The translations under genes and the position numbers were made by a program. Positions 16,911 through 22,697 of a DNA stretch of 27,355 nucleotides are shown here, piece after piece. The stretch spans positions 1 to 27,355 of the forward strand of contig DDEO01000223.1 in NCBI GenBank assembly GCA_002336725.1, written 5' to 3'. A model generated the notes under the pieces. The model made no database searches. It was not told the DNA's origin and saw nothing but the letters and a program-made list of their open reading frames with translations. How positions within the stretch are numbered: position 1 is the stretch's first letter; the number at the start of each line of letters is the position of its first letter. Source of the stretch: Bacteroidetes bacterium UBA1952. GTDB taxonomy: Bacteria > Bacteroidota > Bacteroidia > Chitinophagales > Chitinophagaceae.

Positions 16911-17974
16911 TTGAATTGCTTTAAATGTTCTTTTATGCTTTTCGCAACCACCTCCCCCAATCTTACAGGGACTGCATTGCCTATTTGTCGGGCAATTACA
17001 ACTGATGAAAAGAATTCTTCTTTTTCGTCAAAAAACTTGTAATCAATCGGAAATGTTTGTAGCAAAGATGCCTCTCTTAATGAAATAGCTCGGTCTTGTT
17101 CGGGATGTCCGAAGCGTCCATTTCCGTAGCCAATACAATGTGTTGTCATCGTTGGCGATGGTTCTTCCCATTTCATTCTGCCATAAACACTCGGGTAAGA
17201 TTTTCCCGATTCTTTTTTATGACACTCTAATTTCAAATCGTCAGACCAATCTTTCCAACTACCACCATAAGGCGTTTTTTGAATTCTTTTTTTATTAAGA
17301 GGACTTAATTTTCTTGCAAAATGCAATCTGTCTTTTTTGTAAACCTCTCCGTCTTTTATTTCGGGAAGCTTGCCAATAGCATCTTTTACAGTAACATAAT
17401 TTTCTTTGTTATGAGTTTTAGATATTAGTTTAATTTCCCCCAACTTAGATGCTAAAAGCACAAGGCGTTTCCTGTTTTGAGGAATACCGTAATCAGGACA
17501 ATTCACGACTTCATAATGGACAAAGTAGCCTAACTCTCTTAAAGAGTTAAGAAAATCTTCAAAAATGGGTGCCTTTTTGAAATTGATTAGTTGAGAAACA
17601 TTTTCCATAGAAATTACATCAGGTTCAGTTTCTTTAACTAGCCTTGCAAATTCATACAACAGTTTCCATTTATTGTTGTCGTTTTTTTCTCCGTCTTTAA
17701 ATGTATATGAAGAAAAAGGCTGACAAGGGGCACAACCCACCAATATTTTATGTTTTGTTTTGCCAAATAGTTTATTAATTTCCTCTTTTGATATATCAGA
17801 AACGCTCTTTGAAATAAAAGTCGAATTATTGTTTGTCTCGAACGAATATTTGCAAGTATTGTCTATATCTATCCCTGCCACTACTTTAAAATTTTCTTTC
17901 ACAAAACCGTGCGACAAACCACCTATTCCGCAGAACAGGTCAATTACAGCCACATTGTTGATTTTTTTTGACAT
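16907..17974 (-). CDS. DNA (cytosine-5)-methyltransferase
   Basis: The 355-residue enzyme has all main m5C methyltransferase motifs in order: motif I DLFCGIGG (12-19), motif IV GCAPCQPFS (80-88) with catalytic Cys84, motif VI ENV (124-126), motif VIII QNRKR (166-170), motif IX REASLLQTFP (300-309) and motif X QIGNAVPVRLGE (330-341). The target-recognition region lies between about 175 and 298 and includes TMTTHCIGYGNGRFGHPEQDR-like sequence. Length is normal for a type II enzyme. It methylates C5 of cytosine in a specific site that cannot be read from sequence alone. No classic restriction endonuclease gene lies beside it; the partners are DUF262 and HEPN genes. Codon use is AT-rich, pointing to transfer. 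Confidence 0.96.
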   Translation of the reverse strand: MSKKINNVAVIDLFCGIGGLSHGFVKENFKVVAGIDIDNTCKYSFETNNNSTFISKSVSDISKEEINKLFGKTKHKILVGCAPCQPFSSYTFKDGEKNDNNKWKLLYEFARLVKETEPDVISMENVSQLINFKKAPIFEDFLNSLRELGYFVHYEVVNCPDYGIPQNRKRLVLLASKLGEIKLISKTHNKENYVTVKDAIGKLPEIKDGEVYKKDRLHFARKLSPLNKKRIQKTPYGGSWKDWSDDLKLECHKKESGKSYPSVYGRMKWEEPSPTMTTHCIGYGNGRFGHPEQDRAISLREASLLQTFPIDYKFFDEKEEFFSSVVIARQIGNAVPVRLGEVVAKSIKEHLKQFK

Positions 17975-17996
17975 AAGATACCCAATATAAGTGATG

Positions 17997-18027
17997 CAAA
18001 TTTATGAAATGAAAAGCGTTTTTACAA
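17997..18027 (-). promoter_or_regulatory. Promoter of the methyltransferase-DUF262-HEPN operon
   Basis: On the minus strand TTG (plus-strand 18025-18027) is followed after 20 bases by TAAATTTG (plus-strand 17997-18004), a full match to the Bacteroidota consensus, 22 bases before the methyltransferase ATG. Inverted arms AAAAGCG and CGCTTTT lie just upstream, at about 18012-18018 and 18040-18046, and flank the -33 box; they could be an operator. Confidence 0.65.
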
Positions 18028-18442
18028 TCTATGAGAAAGCGCTTTTTTGTCTTGTGAGTTTTTTGCTGAGCCGTTGATTTTGCATTGCCGCCAACACGAA
18101 AATAGACGCAACGCCCCACAAAACCAATAAATTCATAAAAATACTCTAACCTTTTGACTCGCAAGCACTTATCCCAACATATATGTCTGATAATACATGC
18201 GCATTCCGATTATTAATCTCCTTCCGTATCTTCGCCTAATACTCAAAATGCACATTACGATTAGGGTTAATGATTTCGAATATACGCCCGGAGTGCACCG
18301 CGAGCAAAACGTAATCTGGATTCGTTCCGCCGAAAAAAGCAACCAGTAGGATTCAAATAGAACATAGCCTCAAGCACCCAACATCAGCCTTTCAGATAGC
18401 GAACCGCTTCTACGCTAGAAAGCAAACCCAAGGCACACCCCC
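18028..18442. other. Intergenic region at the right edge of the AT-rich island
   Basis: No well-supported gene. The sequence changes from AT-rich to mixed composition around 18180-18250. A 33-codon open frame (18248-18349) is the only coding candidate. The last 90 bases before the adenosyltransferase stop hold nothing recognisable. Confidence 0.45.
18248..18349 (+). pseudogene. Possible gene remnant or very short ORF
   Basis: An ATG opens a 33-residue frame that starts MHITIRVNDFEYTPGVHREQ and ends in TAG. The opening looks like a plausible protein N-terminus, and a TATCTTCG sequence about 20 bases upstream differs from the Bacteroidota -7 box at one position. The frame stops abruptly and what follows is not coding. 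It may be the stump of a gene cut when the neighbouring island arrived. No function is proposed. Confidence 0.25.
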
Positions 18443-19000
18443 TCACTTCCGCGCCCGCCACGGTGTCTCCACGCCGCCTGCCTGGTCGGTCAGGTACCGG
18501 CACAGCGTAAACAGAAAATCAGACAGGCGGTTGAGGTAGGGGATGACCAGCTCCGGAACGTTGTGTTCTTCGGCTTCCAGGGCCACGCACAACCGCTCGG
18601 CGCGGCGGCACACACAGCGCGCCACATGGCAATGCGAAGCGGAGAGGTTGCCGCCCGGCAAAATAAAACTGCGCATCTCCGGCAGCGTCTCGTTCATAGC
18701 ATCCATACGGGCTTCTAGCCAGGTAATGTCTTCGGCGTGCAGGTCGGGTAGGGCCATACGCACATTTTTGTTGGGCGCTGTGGCCAGTTCCGCGCCCAAT
18801 GTAAACAGCCGGTCCTGAATTTCCTGCAGCCAGCCGTTGGCATCATCGTCGCCGCCGATGCTGTCGCGCACCACGCCGATGTGGGAGTTCAACTCATCCA
18901 CCGTGCCGTAGCTTTCGATGCGCAGGTGGTTTTTCGGGACGCGCACGCCACCAATCAGCGCGGTGGTGCCTTTATCGCCGGTCTTGGTATAGATTTTCAT
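18443..19000 (-). CDS. pduO: Cob(I)yrinic acid a,c-diamide adenosyltransferase (PduO type)
   Basis: The 185-residue enzyme moves the 5'-deoxyadenosyl group of ATP to cob(I)alamin, making the adenosylcobalamin cofactor. The signature N-terminus MKIYTKTGDKGTTALIGGVRV is the ATP-binding loop of the PduO/MMAB family. It is followed by RIESYGTVDELNSHIG (about residues 27-42) and the C-terminal helix region with VARCVCRRAERLC and YLNRLSDFLFTLCRY, also conserved. Length is typical. The start is preceded by a 24-base element that also occurs before the PHP gene at 25004. No other cobalamin gene is seen nearby. Confidence 0.95.
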   Translation of the reverse strand: MKIYTKTGDKGTTALIGGVRVPKNHLRIESYGTVDELNSHIGVVRDSIGGDDDANGWLQEIQDRLFTLGAELATAPNKNVRMALPDLHAEDITWLEARMDAMNETLPEMRSFILPGGNLSASHCHVARCVCRRAERLCVALEAEEHNVPELVIPYLNRLSDFLFTLCRYLTDQAGGVETPWRARK

Positions 19001-19075
19001 AATTAATTTCTCAATTTATCAATGAAATATGAAACATAACCCTGTGGCAACCCTTCTACAAGTTTAGGCCGACAC
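19001..19075. repeat. Composite repeat before the adenosyltransferase gene (copy 1)
   Basis: Bases 19001-19024, read on the minus strand, match 21 of 24 bases with 24978-25001, and both copies end next to a start codon. Bases 19051-19075 match 22 of 25 bases with 24892-24916 (CCCTTC, ACAAGTTTAGG, GACAC). Iterated GAAACATG words follow at 19086-19111, and the same words, inverted, occur at 24822-24860. Confidence 0.65.
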
Positions 19076-19113
19076 GAGGTGCTTATGAAACATGAAACAT
19101 GACACCTGAAACA

Positions 19114-19707
19114 TTATTTGGCTTCTGCCAGGAGTAGTTGCTGTTTTCGTGGAATGCCCCAGCGAAAACCCGTTAGCTTGCCGGCGCTGCCCACAACGCG
19201 GTGGCAAGGTACTAAAACCGCAATGGAATTTTGCCCAACGGCTGCCCCCACCGCCCGCGAAGTACCCGTCGGAAGCTGCAACTGTGCTGCCAGTGCGCCG
19301 TAAGTCGTGGTTGCGCCCGCCGGAATTTTCAGCAATTCCCGCCACACTCGTAGCTGAAAATCTGTGCCGGAAAGATGAAGCGGCAGGGCGGTGGTGTGGG
19401 CCGTTTTTCCGGAAATAAAAGCCGCTGCCAGCCGGTGTTCCGGAAGCATGTCTTTTCGCAAAAGTGCCTGCGGATATTTGCTTTGAAACGCGTTTAAAAG
19501 GTCTTTAAAAGCGCCGGTAGTGTCTGCAAAATGCAGTTCGCAGATGCCGTTTCCGGAAGAAGCAATCAGGATGTCGCCGAAGGGCGTTGGGTGAAGACTG
19601 TAGTGCAGCGCCGTTATTTCTTTGGCCGTATTCCGGTCAGAGGCGAGGACGCAGAAAGGCATTTGCGCTATCTGCGGAGCATGCGTAGTGAATAAAGCAG
19701 TCTGCAT
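19114..19707 (-). CDS. ogt: Methylated-DNA--protein-cysteine S-methyltransferase
   Basis: The 197-residue suicide repair protein takes the alkyl group from O6-alkylguanine in DNA onto its own cysteine. The active site is PCHRVV with Cys168. It is preceded by the DNA-binding helix region IPAGATTTYGALAAQL and GTSRAVGAAVGQN, and followed by the conserved GKLTGFRWG. The N-terminal half holds HYSLHPTPFGDILIASS, typical of the Ogt/Ada C-terminal type. An in-frame GTG at 19737 would extend the protein by ten residues but would read through a TTTCCGGAAA palindrome in the leader, so the ATG at 19705-19707 is preferred. Confidence 0.93.
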   Translation of the reverse strand: MQTALFTTHAPQIAQMPFCVLASDRNTAKEITALHYSLHPTPFGDILIASSGNGICELHFADTTGAFKDLLNAFQSKYPQALLRKDMLPEHRLAAAFISGKTAHTTALPLHLSGTDFQLRVWRELLKIPAGATTTYGALAAQLQLPTGTSRAVGAAVGQNSIAVLVPCHRVVGSAGKLTGFRWGIPRKQQLLLAEAK

Positions 19708-19759
19708 AGGCTTACAAATTTCCGGAAATTTTGCCACGAATTGTTGTCAGAGACAAGGT

Positions 19760-19797
19760 GTTTTGTAGAGACAAGGCATGCCTTGTCTCTACAAAAC
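19760..19797. repeat. Perfect 38-base palindrome between ogt and purE
   Basis: The sequence from 19760 to 19797 equals its own reverse complement; its core is AGACAAGGCATGCCTTGTCT. A partial further copy, CAGAGACAAGG, lies at 19749-19759. It can form a 19-bp hairpin with almost no loop, or a cruciform. It sits downstream of purE and upstream of ogt, so it could also terminate transcription. Confidence 0.9.
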
Positions 19798-19825
19798 CAG
19801 AACGACGTTTTTCGGGAAATAATCC

Positions 19826-20332
19826 CTACAAATTTCCGGAAAGCTCCGCCCGCATCTTTTCCACTTTTGCGCGGTTTTGGGCTTTAAAATCGTGGAGTTT
19901 TTGGCGTAGTCCGGCATCGCCAATCGCCAGCATCTGAATGGCGAGCAAGCCCGCGTTTTGAGCAGCGTTGAGCGCCACAGTGGCCACCGGCACACCGTTG
20001 GGCATTTGCAGGATGGACAGCACCGAATCCCAGCCGTCGATGGAATTGGAAGATTTTACCGGCACGCCAATGACCGGCAGCGCTGTCAGCGAAGCCACCA
20101 TGCCCGGCAGGTGCGCCGCGCCGCCCGCACCGGCAATAACGACACCAAAGCCGGCCTCTTCGGCGCTTTTGGCAAACTCAAACATCCACTCCGGACTGCG
20201 GTGCGCAGAGACGACGGTAAATTCGGTTTCCACACCAAATTGTTTCAGAATGTCCACGGCGGGCTGCATCACCGGCGCATCCGACGACGAACCCATGATA
20301 ACGGCCACGCGGGGAAGGGTCTTGTTTTCCAT
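19826..20332 (-). CDS. purE: N5-carboxyaminoimidazole ribonucleotide mutase
   Basis: The 168-residue class I PurE converts N5-CAIR to CAIR in purine synthesis, after PurK. The substrate loop VIMGSSSDAPVM (about residues 10-21), VVSAHRSPEWM (about 40-50) with the catalytic histidine, and GAGGAAHLPGMVASLT with PVIGVPV are all present. The ATG at 20330-20332 starts MENKTLPRVAVIMG and is preferred to an in-frame TTG at 20377. The last residues (ELSGNL) are encoded by a TTTCCGGAAA copy. The gene lies downstream of purK on the same strand, with a toxin-antitoxin pair between them. Confidence 0.96.
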   Translation of the reverse strand: MENKTLPRVAVIMGSSSDAPVMQPAVDILKQFGVETEFTVVSAHRSPEWMFEFAKSAEEAGFGVVIAGAGGAAHLPGMVASLTALPVIGVPVKSSNSIDGWDSVLSILQMPNGVPVATVALNAAQNAGLLAIQMLAIGDAGLRQKLHDFKAQNRAKVEKMRAELSGNL

Positions 20333-20382
20333 AAAAAAATCCGCCACAAAGGACGGATAGTTTTGGTGGGGTTCCAAAAAAG

Positions 20383-20760
20383 CTAACGGGGTTGAACGGC
20401 TGCTTTTATCCAGGCCACAATTTCCTCAAAAGAAAGATTTCCGGAAGCGACGGAGATGACGAAGTCGTATTGTTCGTCTTCTGCAACCTCTATTTTAGCT
20501 CCATAGAAACCTAAAATGTGAGCCATCAGAAGAAATCCGGTTCTTTTATTTCCGTCAACAAAGGGATGGTTGATGAGGATGCTTTCCAGAATTGCTGCTG
20601 CCTTTTCTTCCGGAAGCGGATAGAATTCATGCGCTCCAAAACCACCAAAGGGACGAGCCAACGCTCCCTCAAGTGCTTCTCTGTCCCTAAGTCCTGAACT
20701 CCCACCGGCCGCTTCAATAGCTTCTTCATGGGCTTGCAGTGCTGTTTCTAAGTTTATCAT
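20383..20760 (-). CDS. doc: Doc/Fic-family toxin (death-on-curing)
   Basis: This 125-residue protein has the Fic-type catalytic motif HPFVDGNKRTG (His65 to Gly75) and the Doc-like opening in which SSGLRDREALEGALARP precedes FYPLPEEKAAAILESIL. Doc toxins transfer a phosphate to elongation factor Tu, while other Fic proteins AMPylate. Which reaction this one performs is not certain, because the motif is intermediate (DGNKRT rather than Doc NANKRT). The start overlaps the stop of the upstream small gene by 4 bases (ATGA), as in toxin-antitoxin pairs. The stop is 50 bases before the purE ATG. Two TTCCGGAA cores lie inside the gene. Confidence 0.88.
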   Translation of the reverse strand: MINLETALQAHEEAIEAAGGSSGLRDREALEGALARPFGGFGAHEFYPLPEEKAAAILESILINHPFVDGNKRTGFLLMAHILGFYGAKIEVAEDEQYDFVISVASGNLSFEEIVAWIKAAVQPR

Positions 20761-20954
20761 TGGGCGAGCCTTTTCAGCAATGAAAGATTTTCCTCAATGA
20801 CACGCTTGTTATTTGCACGGATATACTCATTGATATCCATACCCTTCTCAGGGCGGCTGTCTATGCTCTTCAGCAATTGTTCCAGTTCGGGTTCAGAAAA
20901 AGTATCTATCTTGGCTATAATAGCCTTTTTCATTTCTGCGATGCTCATAATCAT
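20757..20954 (-). CDS. Putative antitoxin paired with the Doc-type toxin
   Basis: The 65-residue product reads MIMSIAEMKKAIIAKIDTFS at its start, then a helical stretch with SEPELEQLLKSIDSRPEKG, and a C-terminal region (INEYIRANNKRVIEENLSLL) that could wrap the toxin. Both ATG codons (20954 and 20948) are possible starts. It does not match the classical Phd sequence in any motif I can name, so the antitoxin role rests on size, position before the toxin and the 4-base overlap. It begins 27 bases after the purK stop. Confidence 0.75.
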   Translation of the reverse strand: MIMSIAEMKKAIIAKIDTFSEPELEQLLKSIDSRPEKGMDINEYIRANNKRVIEENLSLLKRLAQ

Positions 20955-20981
20955 TCGTTTTAGCCTCTAAAATTACAAAAT

Positions 20982-22136
20982 TTATTCCATCTCCAGCACC
21001 CGCTGCACCTGCTGCATCGTGCTTTTGACATCTTCCATTTTGGGCAGTGCAATCGTTACGTGGCCCATTTTCCGGCCTGCTTTTCCGCCGCTTTTGCCAT
21101 ACCAGTGCAGGTGTGCGCCGGGGATTTTCAGCAGCGCATCTATCATCTTTCCGGAAACTTCCCCCCCTCGGGGGGATTGAGGGGGGCCGTCGGTGGTGTT
21201 GGGTTCCAGAAAATTGACCATCGCCGAGGGCAAAAGGGTTTCGGTGCTGCCCAGTGGCAGGTTGCAGATAGCGCGCAGCAACTGCTCGTATTGCGAGGTT
21301 ACGACTGCTTCAATGGTGTGATGACCGCTGTTGTGCGGGCGCGGCGCCATCTCGTTGATGAGCAGTTTTCCGGAAGTATCTATAAACATTTCCACTGCCA
21401 GCAGGCCCACGATTTCCAGGGTTCCGGCAATGCGGCGCGCCAGTGCTTCGGCTTCCTGAAGCGTTTTTTCCGGAATGCCGCAAGCCGGACACAGTTGGTA
21501 ATCGAGGATGAATTTTTCGGGTTTAAACACCATCTCTACCGGCTCGTAAACGGCGATTTCGCCCGCTGCATTCCGCGCCACAATCACCGAAATTTCCTTG
21601 TGCAAATCAATAGCTTCTTCCAGCACCGACGGCCCTTCAAAAGCCTTTTCCAAATCGGCTTCAGAGCGCAGCATCATCACGCCCTGCCCGTCGTAGCCGC
21701 CCCGGCAGCTTTTGAGCACCACTGGATAGGTAATTTTTCCGGAAAAAAGCGCCTGTTTTCCGGAAATCACACGGCCTGCCGCCGTCGGGAAACCGTTTTC
21801 GAGCAGCCAGTCTTTTTGCAGGCCTTTATCCTGAATCATCCGAATCACCCGCGCCTGCGGAAAGACTTGTACGCCTTCGGATTCCAACCGTTCCAGCGCC
21901 GCTACCGACACGTTTTCCATTTCAATGGTAACGATATCCTGCCTCTTGCCGAAGGCATAAACGGCTTCCTCATCAGTAGGCGAGGCGTGGGTGAAACTGC
22001 GGACAAAGGGCGCGCTCGTGCAGCCGGCATTGCCGTCGAGGATGGAAATGGGAAAGCCGAAGTCGAGGGCGCTGCGCAACAGCATGGAGCCGAGCTGACC
22101 GCCGCCGAGAATACCGATTTTGGTGGTGTGGAGCAT
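20982..22136 (-). CDS. purK: 5-(carboxyamino)imidazole ribonucleotide synthase
   Basis: The 384-residue ATP-grasp enzyme makes N5-CAIR from AIR, bicarbonate and ATP. The start MLHTTKIGILGGGQLGSML is the family signature. VLKSCRGGYDGQGV is the ATP-binding loop, EEAIDLHKEISVIVARN the hinge, EMFIDTSGKLLINEMAPRPHNSGH the metal and substrate site, and GRKMGHVTI the C-terminal hallmark. The open frame runs further upstream to 22307, but that part translates dispersed repeats, so the ATG at 22134-22136 is used. Between AMVNFLEPN and IDALLKIPGAHLHWYGK the protein carries DGPPQSPRGGEVSG, longer than usual. This stretch is encoded by a G/C-run hairpin repeat. Confidence 0.96.
   Translation of the reverse strand: MLHTTKIGILGGGQLGSMLLRSALDFGFPISILDGNAGCTSAPFVRSFTHASPTDEEAVYAFGKRQDIVTIEMENVSVAALERLESEGVQVFPQARVIRMIQDKGLQKDWLLENGFPTAAGRVISGKQALFSGKITYPVVLKSCRGGYDGQGVMMLRSEADLEKAFEGPSVLEEAIDLHKEISVIVARNAAGEIAVYEPVEMVFKPEKFILDYQLCPACGIPEKTLQEAEALARRIAGTLEIVGLLAVEMFIDTSGKLLINEMAPRPHNSGHHTIEAVVTSQYEQLLRAICNLPLGSTETLLPSAMVNFLEPNTTDGPPQSPRGGEVSGKMIDALLKIPGAHLHWYGKSGGKAGRKMGHVTIALPKMEDVKSTMQQVQRVLEME
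21161..21188. repeat. G/C-run hairpin repeat inside purK
   Basis: CCCCCCTC (21162-21169) pairs with GAGGGGGG (21179-21186) around a GGGGGGATT loop. It lies next to a TTTCCGGAAA copy at 21148-21157. In the purK frame it encodes the residues GPPQSPRGG, in a loop that is shorter in typical PurK. Similar G/C-run hairpins are usually intergenic. Confidence 0.7.
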
Positions 22137-22184
22137 TAGAGACAAAAGTCGAAAGACGAAAGACAAAAGTAGAAAGACGAAAGC

Positions 22185-22332
22185 AGGATTTCGGAGACGT
22201 AAGAAAGGTGTCAAACGTAGGAACGCGCCTCCTGGCGCGTTCTGAACACAAGGTTCGAGACGAAAGACAATGTAGGATTTCGGAGACGCATGAAACGTGT
22301 CAAACATAGGAACGGGCCAGAAGGCGCGTTCT
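22185..22332. repeat. Two-copy 59-base hairpin repeat upstream of purK
   Basis: Copies at 22185-22243 and 22274-22332 match at 50 of 59 bases, in the same orientation. Each opens AGGATTTCGGAGACG and ends in a hairpin. In copy 1 the stem is GAACGCGCC-TCCT-GGCGCGTTC (22221-22242, perfect). In copy 2 the stem has one mismatched pair and a different loop (AGAA). Iterated GAAAGACGAAAGAC words occupy 22141-22184. The purK start codon follows on the minus strand. Confidence 0.8.
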
Positions 22333-22360
22333 TTTTACACTGTTTTCGGCCCGGCCCGTG

Positions 22361-22645
22361 CTAGGAGTCTTTCCCTTCGCCCAGCTCCTTCCAGCTTTTC
22401 TCCTGAACGTCCACGCCGTAATGCTTCGCTGCCTTTTGAATATTGGCAAAGGCCAGGTCGCGGTCGGCATCAGAGACTTCTTTTACCTGATTGAACCGCG
22501 CCAGCGCGTTGCGCACGTGGGAGGCATCGGTCAGCGGCTCTTTGCGGTGATTGGGAAAGGCGAAAACGCTTTCGGGGAGATGATCTTTTTCGGCGGTGGA
22601 GAGTTTGCCATGTTCTTCGTGGGGTTTCCAGGTAGTGTGTGTCAT
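22361..22645 (-). CDS. DUF6582-like small protein
   Basis: This 94-residue soluble protein starts MTHTTWKPHEEHGKLSTAEK. It contains LPESVFAFPNHRKEPLTDASHVRNALARFNQVKEVSDADRD with FANIQKAAKHYGVDV, a pattern I associate with the DUF6582 family found beside phage and general genes. The ATG at 22643-22645 is chosen; an earlier TTG frame would add MLAWYYHLFKA, which is less likely. Its function is unknown. It lies between chrA and the dispersed repeats before purK, with no clear operon partner. Confidence 0.7.
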   Translation of the reverse strand: MTHTTWKPHEEHGKLSTAEKDHLPESVFAFPNHRKEPLTDASHVRNALARFNQVKEVSDADRDLAFANIQKAAKHYGVDVQEKSWKELGEGKDS

Positions 22646-22697
22646 AGCCTTAAAAAGGTGATAATACCACGCCAACAAAATAGAATCCTGCCTTTGC

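Noticed and set aside
16907..17974. TTTCCGGAAA as the target of the island methyltransferase
   Set aside because: The motif is absent from the island itself and no sequence evidence links the enzyme to it; its recognition site is unknown.
21060..22139. A 359-codon plus-strand frame opposite purK
   Set aside because: purK on the minus strand has all its motifs; the opposite frame is a shadow.
22137..22307. N-terminal extension of PurK
   Set aside because: The extension would translate dispersed repeats, while the family signature KIGILGGGQLG begins right after the ATG at 22136.
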